Shown here piece by piece: positions 17,441 through 26,053 of a stretch of DNA of 64,000 bases; the first letter of the stretch is position 1; the number at the start of each line of letters is the position of its first letter. Both the position numbers and the translations under genes were made by a program. The stretch is from Sodalinema lacuna_A (GTDB taxonomy: Bacteria > Cyanobacteriota > Cyanobacteriia > Cyanobacteriales > Geitlerinemataceae). The DNA lies in the NCBI GenBank assembly GCA_900149785.2, contig FSSI02000004.1, forward strand, positions 94,932 through 158,931. Reading direction: 5' to 3'. The notes beneath the pieces are model-generated. The model worked only from the letters and a program-made list of their open reading frames with translations. It was not told the origin of the DNA and did not search any database.

Positions 17441-17611
17441 ATGAGCATCTATAAAACTCTTTTCCTTTCTAGCCTCCTGTTAATGGGCTTTGCGGTCAAC
17501 GTTCAAGCCGAACGGATATCCTCGGACCCCAACTATGACAGCCTGAGTCACGTTTTTTCGGCCGATAGCAACAATGCGGATACCGTTCCCCATCGTGGTA
17601 GCGGTCGTTAA
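17441..17611 (+). CDS. patX: PatX, secreted RGSGR peptide precursor
   Basis: This 56-residue ORF has a Sec signal peptide (residues 1-23, ending VQA), a short acidic and serine-rich mature part, and the exact C-terminus HRGSGR (51-56). RGSGR is the HetR-binding pentapeptide of PatS. The arrangement of signal peptide, spacer and terminal HRG[ST]GR defines PatX, which is described in filamentous cyanobacteria together with HetR. The released peptide would inhibit HetR in neighbouring cells. A purine-rich AAAGGG lies about 9 bases before the ATG, and a strong terminator begins 37 bp after the stop, so the gene is probably a single transcript. hetR is not in this window. Confidence 0.88.
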   Translation: MSIYKTLFLSSLLLMGFAVNVQAERISSDPNYDSLSHVFSADSNNADTVPHRGSGR

Positions 17612-17648
17612 ACGGTAATTCTCCTCCAAGGCTAGGTCGTTAATAGGT

Positions 17649-17691
17649 ATCCGTATTGAAGCACCTGTGCTTTAATACGGATGTTTTTTTT
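17649..17691 (+). terminator. Strong Rho-independent terminator after patX
   Basis: A 16-bp stem with one G-T pair runs from ATCCGTATT (17649-17657) to AATACGGAT (17674-17682). It has a tiny loop and is followed by an eight-base T run. Confidence 0.92.
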
Positions 17692-17808
17692 GGCAACTAT
17701 GCTGGCTCGGTGATTGTCCTGAATTTGCCCCCAGCCATTCCCGATCGCCCGTATCCTCCGCTACAGTACAAAGAGATTGTTTAATATCCTCCGATAAGAT
17801 CCTTCTCT

Positions 17809-19356
17809 ATGACTGCAACAGCGGCTTCTTCTTCCTCTCAGGGGCGATCGCCCCACGTCTCGTCCCCAGTCTATGATGCCATTATCATCGGCTCGGGCAT
17901 TGGCGGCCTCGTCACCGCCAGTCAACTGGCGAGCAAAGGGGCTAAGGTCCTGGTCCTTGAACGCTATCTCATCCCCGGTGGGAGTGCGGGCTACTTTGAA
18001 CGCTCAGGCTATCGCTTTGACGTCGGGGCTTCGATGATTTTTGGCTTCGGAGAGCAGGGGACCACCAACCTGCTGACACGGGCCTTAGAGGCGGTGAATA
18101 TGAGCCTAGAGACGATCGCCGATCCTGTCCAAATTCACTACCACCTCCCGAACCAGCTTGACCTGAAAGTTCATCGCCATTACGAAGGCTTTATCAGTGA
18201 ACTCAGTGCGAAGTTCCCCCATGAACGGCAAGGAATTCGCCGCTTTTATGATGAATGTTGGCGGATTTTTAATTGTCTAAACAGCATGGAGTTGCTGTCC
18301 CTTGAAGAACCCCGCTATCTAACGCGAGTCTTTTTTCAGCATCCTTTAGCCTGTCTTGGCCTCGTCAAATACCTACCCCAAAATGTTGGCGATCTTGCCC
18401 GCCGCCATATCCAAGACCCAGAACTGCTGAAGTTTATTGATATTGAATGCTATTGCTGGTCCGTGGTTCCGGCAGATCTCACCCCGGCCATCAATGGCGG
18501 TATGGTCTTTAGCGATCGCCATTATGGCGGCATCAACTACCCCAAAGGCGGTGTGGGAACCATTGCCCAGGCCCTGGCCGATGGCCTCGAAAATGCCGGC
18601 GGGGAAATCCGCTACAAAGCGCGCGTCACAGAAATCGTCATGGAGGGCAAACGAGCGGTTGGGGTGCAACTGGCCTCAGGAGAAACCCTCTATGGCCGTC
18701 GTATTGTCTCCAACGCCACGCGCTGGGATACCTTCGAGAAACTCCTGCCGGCTGAGACGATGCCCGCCTCAGAACGTCGCTGGCAGACGCGATATCGTAA
18801 ATCTCCGGGATTCTTGAGCTTACATATGGGGGTCGCTGCTGACGTGCTGCCGCCGGCGACGGAATGCCATCATATTATCCTGGATGATTGGCAACAGATG
18901 GAAGCCGCTCAGGGAACCCTGTTTGTCTCGATTCCCACCCTTCTCGATCCCAGTCTCGCTCCTGAGGGCTATCACATTATTCATGCCTTTACCCCGGATT
19001 GGCTGGAGTCCTGGCAACATCTGCCCCCGGATGAGTATGAACGGCGTAAGGAAGCCGCTGCCTGGGAGATCGTCGATCGCCTCGAAGCCATTTTCCCGGG
19101 GTTAGATGCGGGATTGGACTACTTGGAAGTGGGAACCCCTCGCACTCATCGCCGCTTCCTGGGACGAGATGAGGGGACTTATGGCCCGATTCCCCGTCAC
19201 AGACTGCCAGGATTACTGACCATGCCTTTTAATCGTACTGCCGTACCCGGATTGTACTGTGTTGGGGATAGTACCTTTCCCGGTCAAGGCCTCAATGCTG
19301 TGGCCTTTTCCGGCTTTGCTTGTGCGCACCGTATTGCGGTGGATTTAGGACGCTAG
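17809..19356 (+). CDS. crtH: Carotene cis-trans isomerase (prolycopene isomerase)
   Basis: The 515-residue flavoprotein has a dinucleotide-binding motif (DAIIIGSGIGGLVTASQLA) after a short serine-rich lead. The CRTISO landmarks follow: PGGSAGYFERSGYRFDVGAS, GGINYPKGGVGTIAQALA, and the C-terminal GLYCVGDSTFPGQGLNAVAF. CrtH isomerises tetra-cis-lycopene to all-trans-lycopene on the way to beta-carotene, at the thylakoid or plasma membrane. Length and motifs are complete. It is monocistronic, with terminators on both sides. Confidence 0.95.
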   Translation: MTATAASSSSQGRSPHVSSPVYDAIIIGSGIGGLVTASQLASKGAKVLVLERYLIPGGSAGYFERSGYRFDVGASMIFGFGEQGTTNLLTRALEAVNMSLETIADPVQIHYHLPNQLDLKVHRHYEGFISELSAKFPHERQGIRRFYDECWRIFNCLNSMELLSLEEPRYLTRVFFQHPLACLGLVKYLPQNVGDLARRHIQDPELLKFIDIECYCWSVVPADLTPAINGGMVFSDRHYGGINYPKGGVGTIAQALADGLENAGGEIRYKARVTEIVMEGKRAVGVQLASGETLYGRRIVSNATRWDTFEKLLPAETMPASERRWQTRYRKSPGFLSLHMGVAADVLPPATECHHIILDDWQQMEAAQGTLFVSIPTLLDPSLAPEGYHIIHAFTPDWLESWQHLPPDEYERRKEAAAWEIVDRLEAIFPGLDAGLDYLEVGTPRTHRRFLGRDEGTYGPIPRHRLPGLLTMPFNRTAVPGLYCVGDSTFPGQGLNAVAFSGFACAHRIAVDLGR

Positions 19357-19391
19357 GGAGACACCACACGGCTCGTTAGTCTATCCGCAGG

Positions 19392-19414
19392 AGGGGGCGA
19401 TCGCCCCCTTTTTT
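19392..19414 (+). terminator. Terminator after crtH built on a HIP1 palindrome
   Basis: GGGGGCGATCGCCCCC (19393-19408) is a perfect palindrome containing HIP1, followed directly by six T. As RNA it forms a six-pair GC stem with a GAUC loop. Confidence 0.85.
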
Positions 19415-19533
19415 GGGTCAGCATAGGGACGGTCACGAGAATTAATGTCGCCGGGATCACCTCTGCGAGAGGCTTGGCTCGCGATGGCGGTATGATTTTG
19501 TATTAACCCTTGCGTTTAAGGAAATTTCCCTTA

Positions 19534-20274
19534 ATGATCTATTCTCATCGACTCACTCAAATTGGCTTAGGATTGACTGTGCCTTTCGTGATCGCGATCA
19601 GTTCCTGTCGTCCTCCTGAAACGGCTGATTCGTCAACTCCAGAGTCGCCACCGAGGGCTGAAGAACCGACGGACTCGCCGATGAGTCCTGATGATCCGAT
19701 GGCCCCTCAACCGAGGCCGGGGATGGATCGCCCCGGAATGAATGGCCGGGGAATGCCGATGAATGGGATGTATCTTGGCCCCGATGATGAGCAGTTTGAA
19801 TTGCGGTTTCTCGATGCGATGATTCTCCATCATCAGGGAGCGGTGGAGATGGCCCAGGAGAGTTTGCAGAAGTCACAACGGGAGGATATTCGTCAACTCT
19901 CTCAAGAGATTATTGAGACTCAGAGGGATGATATTACTCAGATGCAGGCCTGGCGATCGCAGTGGTATGCGGATGCTCCAGAGGCCCCGCAGATGTATGA
20001 TCCTCAACGGTCTCAGACGGTGGAAATGAATGATGGCATGAGGTCGATGCTGAAGATGGAACTGGATCTCGGTGAGGTGGATGAGACCTATGATCAGCGG
20101 TATGTCAATGCCATGATTGCTCACCATCAAGGGGCGTTGGATATGGCTCGTCAGGTGTTAGAAAACAGCGATCGCCCGGAAGTTGAGGCGTTCGCCAATG
20201 GCCTGATTGAAACGCAAATGGCCGAGATGCAGCAGATGCTGGCTTTACAGGAGAGCGGTTATGGGGCGCAATAG
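19534..20274 (+). CDS. DUF305 lipoprotein
   Basis: The 246-residue protein begins with a signal peptide and lipobox (FVIAISSC, Cys at about residue 25), then a proline- and methionine-rich linker. Two DUF305 repeats follow, each starting with FLDAMILHHQGAVEMA or YVNAMIAHHQGALDMA and ending with a helix of glutamates and glutamines. DUF305 is a four-helix, ferritin-like fold; the HH and met-rich linker suggest metal binding (often copper), but no activity is proven. It should be anchored on the outer face of a membrane. The ATG at 19534 was chosen because it begins the signal peptide; a TTG at 19510 adds eight residues. Confidence 0.88.
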   Translation: MIYSHRLTQIGLGLTVPFVIAISSCRPPETADSSTPESPPRAEEPTDSPMSPDDPMAPQPRPGMDRPGMNGRGMPMNGMYLGPDDEQFELRFLDAMILHHQGAVEMAQESLQKSQREDIRQLSQEIIETQRDDITQMQAWRSQWYADAPEAPQMYDPQRSQTVEMNDGMRSMLKMELDLGEVDETYDQRYVNAMIAHHQGALDMARQVLENSDRPEVEAFANGLIETQMAEMQQMLALQESGYGAQ

Positions 20275-20384
20275 TTGAGTGTTGATTGGTTTGGGGAGGG
20301 GGGAACGTGATGCTGTTTTTGTCTGCCCTCGATAGTCTGGGTCTTGATTCACCCATGAACGGTCAACTGTTCACGAGATAGGAC

Positions 20385-21998
20385 TTAGCCGAGGCGATAC
20401 ATCCAGCCATCTCGACTACAAATATAAACTGACCCCTCCCAGACAACGGGAGTCGATTCAAAGGCTCCCCCTGAGGTGAAGTGATCGAGTTTTTCGAGGC
20501 TGATGCGGTAGAATTGGCCCCGTCTTCCAGGCAGGGCTAAGGGGTCGTTGGCGGAGGCTAAACTGTAGTTGAGTTGAAAGAGATAAACGCCGTTGTATCC
20601 GGCGGAAATGAGGCGATTTCCGTCGGTAAAAATGGGGGTGGAAATGGAGGGGCCAACGGGTTCTTTGGCAATGATAATTGGGGTGTTATATTGCCGTTGT
20701 TGGAATGGGCCGGGGACGGTTTCGCCCGTGACTTGGGTCTGACTGCCGAGGTAGAGATAGCCGTCGATGGCATTGGTGGCAAATAGGGGCGGGGTGTCGG
20801 GGGCGCGATACTCGTCGTTGAGGGCGACGGAGCCGGTGATCCCGCCCTGCCAGTCGGCAAAGGGGATGTTTCGGGTTGGGAGAAACCAGTCGACACAGTC
20901 GGGATCGGGTTGGCTTGGGTCGAGTTTATACACGCCTCCTTGGCCGGGAATGCGCTCTCGATCTAGGGTGCTAAATAGTTTGCCATCTTGGGCGATGCTA
21001 AGGGTCCCGTTGAGATCGCCGCCGGAGCGGAATTGCCAGACGATGGTTCGTTGGTTGATGTCGATGCCGTAAATGCGTCCACCGCCTGAGGCGAGGTAGA
21101 GGCGATCGCCCCAGCGGGCGGGGGAGGATTCGGCGACTAAATTGCCTCGATAGAGGGGGATGTCTGCGGGGTTATAGAGTTGCAGTTCTTGTTGAATGTC
21201 GGGGGCAAAAAAGCCATTATTGGGGCGACGACTCGCGATGCGACTATTGATAAAATAGCCGATGGAGTTTTCACCGGCGTTAAAGAGGGTTTGCTGGCCA
21301 AGGTAGAGGGCTGAACTGTCATTGTCTCGACTGTAACTGTCGGTTTTACGAATGTTTAAACGCCAGAGTTCTTGTCCGGTACGGCAGGAAATGGCCCGGA
21401 AGCTGGGAACGATCGCAGATGAAAGGGATTTGTTGACGCCAAGGCGACTCCCTTGTAGGATAACGATTCGATTGTCGTCGCTGGCGGTTTCGTCGAGGTA
21501 CAGGGTGGCGGTTCCTTTGAGAATGTCGTCAAATTGATACGTCCAGACGTCTTGACGGCTCTCTAGGTCGATTTTTCGCAGTTGCTGGTTGTAGGCTCCG
21601 ATGATGAGATAGAGGCGGCCGCGATCGCGCAGTAGGGTCGGTTGTCCGGTCCAACCGGCTCCACTCCAGCTATAGGCTGTGCCACCGACGCGGCTGATGC
21701 TGCTGCCGAGGTAGAATCGATCCTGGAGTGTTAAGGCGGCGGGGGTTCCTCGGCCATAGTAGCGGCGTTGGTCGTTGCCGAGATAGGTGGGAACCAGGAG
21801 TTGGGTTTCGTCAGGTTCAAGTTGGGGAGATTGGTTGAGAATTTGGTTGACCTGGCGGGTTAGGCTATCGGAGAGGGAGCTGGGGGTGACTAGGGGGGGC
21901 GTTTTTGAGGATTGGGAGAAACGCCGTTGAGCGGGTAGCCAGGCTGCAAGTCCGAGAAAAACGGTGTATCGTGTGAGTTGTCGTCGGGTTAAGGCCAT
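20385..21998 (-). CDS. PQQ-type beta-propeller protein with twin-arginine-like signal
   Basis: The 537-residue protein starts with TRRQLTRYTVFLGLAAWLPA, an RR motif followed by a hydrophobic core, so it is probably exported by Tat. The rest consists of propeller blades with repeated W[TR].. and D...G.. patterns (PTLLRDRGRLYLIIGAYNQQ, SPARWGDRLYLASGGGRIYG, STPVVWEGSVYICSRDGWMY), as in BamB and PQQ-dependent dehydrogenases. No clear catalytic dehydrogenase motif is seen, so a structural or binding role is likelier. It converges on the DUF305 gene across a 110-bp spacer with no clear terminator. Confidence 0.75.
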   Translation of the reverse strand: MALTRRQLTRYTVFLGLAAWLPAQRRFSQSSKTPPLVTPSSLSDSLTRQVNQILNQSPQLEPDETQLLVPTYLGNDQRRYYGRGTPAALTLQDRFYLGSSISRVGGTAYSWSGAGWTGQPTLLRDRGRLYLIIGAYNQQLRKIDLESRQDVWTYQFDDILKGTATLYLDETASDDNRIVILQGSRLGVNKSLSSAIVPSFRAISCRTGQELWRLNIRKTDSYSRDNDSSALYLGQQTLFNAGENSIGYFINSRIASRRPNNGFFAPDIQQELQLYNPADIPLYRGNLVAESSPARWGDRLYLASGGGRIYGIDINQRTIVWQFRSGGDLNGTLSIAQDGKLFSTLDRERIPGQGGVYKLDPSQPDPDCVDWFLPTRNIPFADWQGGITGSVALNDEYRAPDTPPLFATNAIDGYLYLGSQTQVTGETVPGPFQQRQYNTPIIIAKEPVGPSISTPIFTDGNRLISAGYNGVYLFQLNYSLASANDPLALPGRRGQFYRISLEKLDHFTSGGAFESTPVVWEGSVYICSRDGWMYRLG

Positions 21999-22171
21999 CC
22001 GTTGGGTTACGAGTCGGGGACAGGGGGTATGGGTCGTGCCACTCAGGGGCGATCGCCTCGATTGCCAAGGGCGATCGCAACCGTTAAGATCAGGCTATCA
22101 ATTCCCAATTATCAGGGCGATCTGCCATTTACCTAAAATTCCCCAACTGTGGGTTTGCCAGAGAACGAAAG

Positions 22172-23038
22172 ATGTTCAACGCCACTGAAATTTTAATTCA
22201 AGCATTCGTCGAAGAATTACGGGAAGGCTATCATCGAACCTATGGCGGCTATAAGCCCGATTATGCGGATATTATCGCCTGGGCGGGTGGGATGGCGTTG
22301 GAAAATATTGCCAATAGTGATGCCCTTTACCACACGGTAGAACATACCATTGGTGTGGCTCTAGTGGGACAGGAAATTCTCCGAGGCAAACATATTCGTG
22401 AGGGAGGAATCAGCTGCGAGGATTGGTTGCATTTTATTTTATCGTTGGTCTGTAGTGATATTGGCTATGTCAAAGGTGTCTGTCGTCGGGACAGCTTGGA
22501 CGCACATCAGTTTGATTCGGGAACGGGGGAGTTGATTCAACTTGATGCTGGGGCGACGGATGCGAGTTTAGCACCTTATCATGTCGATCGCAGTCAACTG
22601 TTTGTTAAGGAACGCTTTCATGGTCACAAGCTCATTGAAGCGCAAGAAATTCAGGAGAATATTGAGTTAACTCGTATTCTATCCCCTCAACATCCCGGCT
22701 ATGAGGATACGTCGGGGTTTCGGGGGTTAACTCGGGCGGCGGATTTAATTGGCCAGTTAAGTGATCCGCGTTATCTCAATAAGTTGGGGGCGCTGTATTA
22801 TGAGTATGAGGAAGTGAGTTATAATGAGAAGTTGGGCTATCGTCATGCGGGAGATCTACGTCAAAGTCATTCTCAGCAGTATTGGTCGTTAATTTATCCG
22901 GCGATTGAACCGGCGTTGGAGTATTTAGGCTTGACGCAGGAAGGAAAGCAAATTGTGGCGAATGTTTATGCGAATGTGTTTGTGGTTGAACATGATAATA
23001 CTCGCACAACCATGTCCACTCAGTTGGAGCGATCGTAA
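22172..23038 (+). CDS. HD-domain phosphohydrolase-like protein
   Basis: The 288-residue protein resembles a cyanobacterial HD-domain family, with ALYHTVEHTIGVALVGQEIL followed by a helix and CSDIGYVKGVCRRDS. In the relatives I know, that second motif reads CHDIGYVRG, and its His-Asp doublet binds the catalytic metal. Here serine (AGT) stands in place of histidine, a change of more than one base. The protein may therefore be inactive or bind metal differently. Other histidines (YHTVEH, ERFHGHK) remain. The substrate is unknown. It stands alone and converges on the histidine kinase gene. Confidence 0.7.
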   Translation: MFNATEILIQAFVEELREGYHRTYGGYKPDYADIIAWAGGMALENIANSDALYHTVEHTIGVALVGQEILRGKHIREGGISCEDWLHFILSLVCSDIGYVKGVCRRDSLDAHQFDSGTGELIQLDAGATDASLAPYHVDRSQLFVKERFHGHKLIEAQEIQENIELTRILSPQHPGYEDTSGFRGLTRAADLIGQLSDPRYLNKLGALYYEYEEVSYNEKLGYRHAGDLRQSHSQQYWSLIYPAIEPALEYLGLTQEGKQIVANVYANVFVVEHDNTRTTMSTQLERS

Positions 23039-23072
23039 GCGATCTCAGTGGTGTTATGGCGGGTTAAATGGC

Positions 23073-24509
23073 TTAAATGATGGGTAGGGCGATCGTAAAC
23101 AAGGACCCTTTCCCTAATTGACTTTCAACCCGTACCGTTCCGCCGTGAATTTGTATGATTTGCTCGACGATGGCTAAGCCTAACCCAAATCCTCCTGAGG
23201 CTTTAGACCGTTTTAGGTCTGCACAATAAAACCGTTCAAAGACATGGGGTAATGCCGCTTCAGCAATGCCAATTCCGGTATCTTTGACTTGAATTAGAGC
23301 TGAGTGTTTTGGCTCAAGGCGAAGTTCAATTTCTCCCCCTGGGGGGGTATAGCGAACGGCGTTACTTAGGAGGTTCGTCACGGCTTGTCGGAGTAAGTTT
23401 TCGTCTCCTTCTACCCAAATGTTTGCTTCTAAAATATGAGCGTTGAAGCTTAAGTTTTTGTCGCGACAATGACTGGTCCAATCTTTGGCTAACTCTAGCA
23501 AAAATTGGCTGATATCAATGGGTTGGCGTTTTTCGGGAGCTAAGAGTCCTTCATGTCTTGCTAAAAACAAGAGTTCTCCAATTAATTGACTCATTTGTTT
23601 GGTTGTTTTAACCACTTTTTCCAGCCGTTCTTTGGCTGTTTCGGGACTATCTTCGACCTGTTTTAAGGCCATCAAGGCGATTTGAGTATTGCTTAAGACG
23701 ACGGCTAAGGGTGCGCGTAACTCGTGAGACGCATTGGCGGTAAATCGTTGTAATTGATTACAGACGGATTCGAGACGTTCGTTAGTTTCTTTGAGATTTT
23801 GTTGTCGGTTCGCTAGTTCTTGTTCGAGTTCGTAAAATAAGTGAATGGCACTCCAAGAGGCTAATGTGGCGATGGTTGCGGCTAGAATCAGGAATAGAAA
23901 TGTTAGTTGTTGATGGCGATCGCGATGTTGTATTCGTTCAATCAGTAGGGTTTCTTCTTCATCGGCAAAGCGTTCAATGGCATCACGAGTGGCTACACTA
24001 TCATTTTGTCCCTCTTTGAGCCAGTTATACAATGACTCAACGGGAACCAAAATATCATTAGCTCCCTGGATTCGCGTCAGGTTTTCTTGCAAGGTTAATT
24101 TATGCTCAAAAATATCTAATACGTCGTTCACTTGAGTGCGAATGGCTTGGATTCTTCGGGTTTGTTCGGGATTGTCATCGACTAAGTTTTCTAAGGTGTC
24201 GATAGAGTTGGGAATTGTTGATATAGCGTAGTCATAACGTATTAAAAATTCGTTTTGTCGTGTCAGTCCATAGCCGCGCATTCCTGTTTCTGCGTCGAGC
24301 AGTGCATTTAAAAGATATTTGGTTTCGAGACTGACGGTTTGGGTATGCTGAACCCAGGCTTCGTCTTCGATAAGATTCAATTTCAGCCAGGCTAAGGTGG
24401 AAAGGGTTATAAATAAGCAACTGATGGGAATTGAGACAATTAGGGTTCCTCGGACTCGCAAGGGAAGACGGAACCAGCGTTGATTGAGGTGTTTGATAAT
24501 AAGCGTCAT
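23073..24509 (-). CDS. CHASE3-type sensor histidine kinase (RppB-like)
   Basis: The 478-residue protein has a transmembrane helix (TLIVSIPISCLFITLSTLAW) and a periplasmic CHASE3-like helical domain (LLDAETGMRGYGLTRQNEFL). A second membrane helix and a short coiled coil lead to HisKA with the phospho-acceptor in ANASHELRAPLAVVL. The ATPase domain has NLLSNAVRY, VKDTGIGIAE and GGFGLGLAIV. It overlaps the preceding response-regulator gene as ATGA, so the two are translationally coupled. This order (OmpR-type regulator, then kinase) matches RppA-RppB of Synechocystis, which senses redox or nickel; equivalence is inference. Confidence 0.9.
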   Translation of the reverse strand: MTLIIKHLNQRWFRLPLRVRGTLIVSIPISCLFITLSTLAWLKLNLIEDEAWVQHTQTVSLETKYLLNALLDAETGMRGYGLTRQNEFLIRYDYAISTIPNSIDTLENLVDDNPEQTRRIQAIRTQVNDVLDIFEHKLTLQENLTRIQGANDILVPVESLYNWLKEGQNDSVATRDAIERFADEEETLLIERIQHRDRHQQLTFLFLILAATIATLASWSAIHLFYELEQELANRQQNLKETNERLESVCNQLQRFTANASHELRAPLAVVLSNTQIALMALKQVEDSPETAKERLEKVVKTTKQMSQLIGELLFLARHEGLLAPEKRQPIDISQFLLELAKDWTSHCRDKNLSFNAHILEANIWVEGDENLLRQAVTNLLSNAVRYTPPGGEIELRLEPKHSALIQVKDTGIGIAEAALPHVFERFYCADLKRSKASGGFGLGLAIVEQIIQIHGGTVRVESQLGKGSLFTIALPII

Positions 24510-25192
24510 GGTTGGTTGTCTTGTGGGGGTTCGAAGCGATATCCCATTCCATAGATGGTTTGAATCCAAGGGTCGATCGCCAGTTGTCGTAGGGTTTGAC
24601 GTAGCCGTTTGATACGAGAGACGACGGCGTTACTTTCGGGTTCTTCTCCCCATTCCCAGAGTGCTTGTTCGATTTGCTGATGGCTGAGAACTTGCTGGGG
24701 ATGACGCATGAGATATTCTAAGAGTTGGAAGTCTCGGGTTTTGAGGGAAAGGTCTTGATTTTTCCAGGTGAGGGTCATGGTGTCGAGGGATAAGGAGAGG
24801 CCAGATACGTCTAGGCGATCGCCGATCCAGAGTGGCGATCGCCGCCGTAAGGCTCGGACTCTGGCCAGTAATTCTTCGAGGTCGATGGGTTTGACTAAAT
24901 AATCATCGGCTCCTCCGTCGAGTCCCATGATTTTATCGGCGGTGGTATCTTTGGCGGTTAAAATTAAAACGGGAGCGGTTTTTCCTAGTTTTCGATACTG
25001 TTTACAAATATCGATCCCATCTTGTCCCGGTAGCATCCAATCTAAGATCAATAAGTCATAGTCGGTCTCGTCAAGCAGCCATTGAGCGGTGGTTCCGTCT
25101 TCAACGGCGTCTACAATATGTCCGCTCTGTTTGAGGATAAACTGGATGGGTTCTCGTTGTTCAAAGTCATCTTCTACTAACAAAATTCGCAT
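24506..25192 (-). CDS. OmpR/PhoB-family response regulator (RppA-like)
   Basis: The 228-residue protein has a receiver domain with the acidic pocket (VEDD near residue 8), the phospho-acceptor in LLILDWMLPG and the lysine in DDYLVKPIDL. A C-terminal winged helix follows (RDFQLLEYLMRHPQQVLSHQ, then RIKRLRQTL and IYGMGYRF). It is transcribed first in a two-gene unit with its kinase. The final ATGA overlaps the kinase start. Two TTTAAC direct repeats lie about 30 bp upstream and may be an autoregulatory site. Confidence 0.93.
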   Translation of the reverse strand: MRILLVEDDFEQREPIQFILKQSGHIVDAVEDGTTAQWLLDETDYDLLILDWMLPGQDGIDICKQYRKLGKTAPVLILTAKDTTADKIMGLDGGADDYLVKPIDLEELLARVRALRRRSPLWIGDRLDVSGLSLSLDTMTLTWKNQDLSLKTRDFQLLEYLMRHPQQVLSHQQIEQALWEWGEEPESNAVVSRIKRLRQTLRQLAIDPWIQTIYGMGYRFEPPQDNQP

Positions 25193-25220
25193 GGCTGTAA
25201 TCTAATGCAAGCCGAGTATT

Positions 25221-25239
25221 TTTAACATAAATTTAACCC
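25221..25239. promoter_or_regulatory. Pho-box-like direct repeat upstream of the response regulator
   Basis: TTTAACAT (25221-25228) and TTTAACCC (25232-25239) are separated by AAA, giving an 11-bp period. This is the geometry of sites bound by OmpR/PhoB-type regulators, and it resembles the cyanobacterial SphR Pho box. It reads on the strand opposite to the gene. Confidence 0.4.
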
Positions 25240-25355
25240 CAAAAACTTTGACGAAAGACACGACTTGTGTTAAGCATTCCTGGGTTTTGCTGAGGTTACA
25301 GGTGAGTGTTTCGGGGGAATTGATTTAAAGGTGTTGCTCCAATATCGCTGTCACC

Positions 25356-25748
25356 TTAAAAACCTAGGTTGGGACGGGGAAAGTTGGGGTTACGACGTCC
25401 ACCAGACCAGGGAGGTGGCCCTGAGGCGGGACGAATGTTTAGGACTTCTCCGTTACTACGCGTAATCTGAAAGGCATCAAATTCATAGTCACGATAATCA
25501 CCGATGACGGCGACCTGTTCTCCCTCTTCTAAGTTTAGTTGATGCCAGCGTTGAGGACCAGCATCGACAATGATTTGTCCGGTTCCATCGTCGAGAATAA
25601 AGTCGTTACCCACGACGCTGCGGATGGTTCCTGAAATGCTGATACCACGGGTTCGGGTTAGGGAGTTAATGGGGATTTGAGCTAGACTGGCTGGTGTGAT
25701 GCTGGCCAGTAAAGCGGATGTCGCCAGAATTGTTAGGCTAACTCGCAT
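25356..25748 (-). CDS. Secreted OB-fold protein (BOF-like)
   Basis: The 130-residue protein begins with a signal peptide (RVSLTILATSALLASITPAS, cleaved near LAQ). A small beta-barrel follows (ISISGTIRSVVGNDFILDDG, then GQIIVDAGP and GEQVAVIGDYRDYEFDAFQI), which matches the OB fold of the YgiW/BOF family of periplasmic proteins. The C-terminus is rich in Pro, Gly, Asn and Arg and looks disordered. It lies 163 bp upstream of the two-component genes on the same strand, a place where targets of such sensors are often found; that link is inference. Confidence 0.7.
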   Translation of the reverse strand: MRVSLTILATSALLASITPASLAQIPINSLTRTRGISISGTIRSVVGNDFILDDGTGQIIVDAGPQRWHQLNLEEGEQVAVIGDYRDYEFDAFQITRSNGEVLNIRPASGPPPWSGGRRNPNFPRPNLGF

Positions 25749-25843
25749 GATTGGGTTTATAAAGTGGCCTAAATTGAGGTTAATCTGAAATGATGACGAG
25801 AATATGACAAGGTTTAAAGTGGGTTGTCTTTTCTGTTTTTTAT

Positions 25844-25999
25844 GGGTCTTCTGGATCTACGGTGAAATTTGTTGCAGGGTATACAAAATTGTAGGGGCGA
25901 AAAATCCCCTCCTGGGAGGGGTAGGGGTGGGTTATGCTCTTACATAAATGGGTGTAATCTGCTATAAATTTTCCTTATCACCCTAAACCCAGAAGATCC
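25844..25999. mobile_element. MITE copy 1, with nested GC-rich repeat
   Basis: A 156-bp non-coding element begins GGGTCTTCTGGATCTACGGT and ends with the imperfect inverse CACCCTAAACCCAGAAGATC plus C. It is flanked by near-identical 8-mers (TTTTTTAT and TTTTTTGT), a probable target duplication. It is homologous to the element at 40305-40435. Its central palindrome has been replaced by a GC-rich dispersed repeat (25905-25935). It has no transposase of its own. It occupies most of the spacer 25749-26053, which holds no gene. Confidence 0.8.
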
Positions 26000-26053
26000 T
26001 TTTTTGTATTAAAATTATGCTATAATTAATTAGGGCTAAAAACTCTTTTACTC

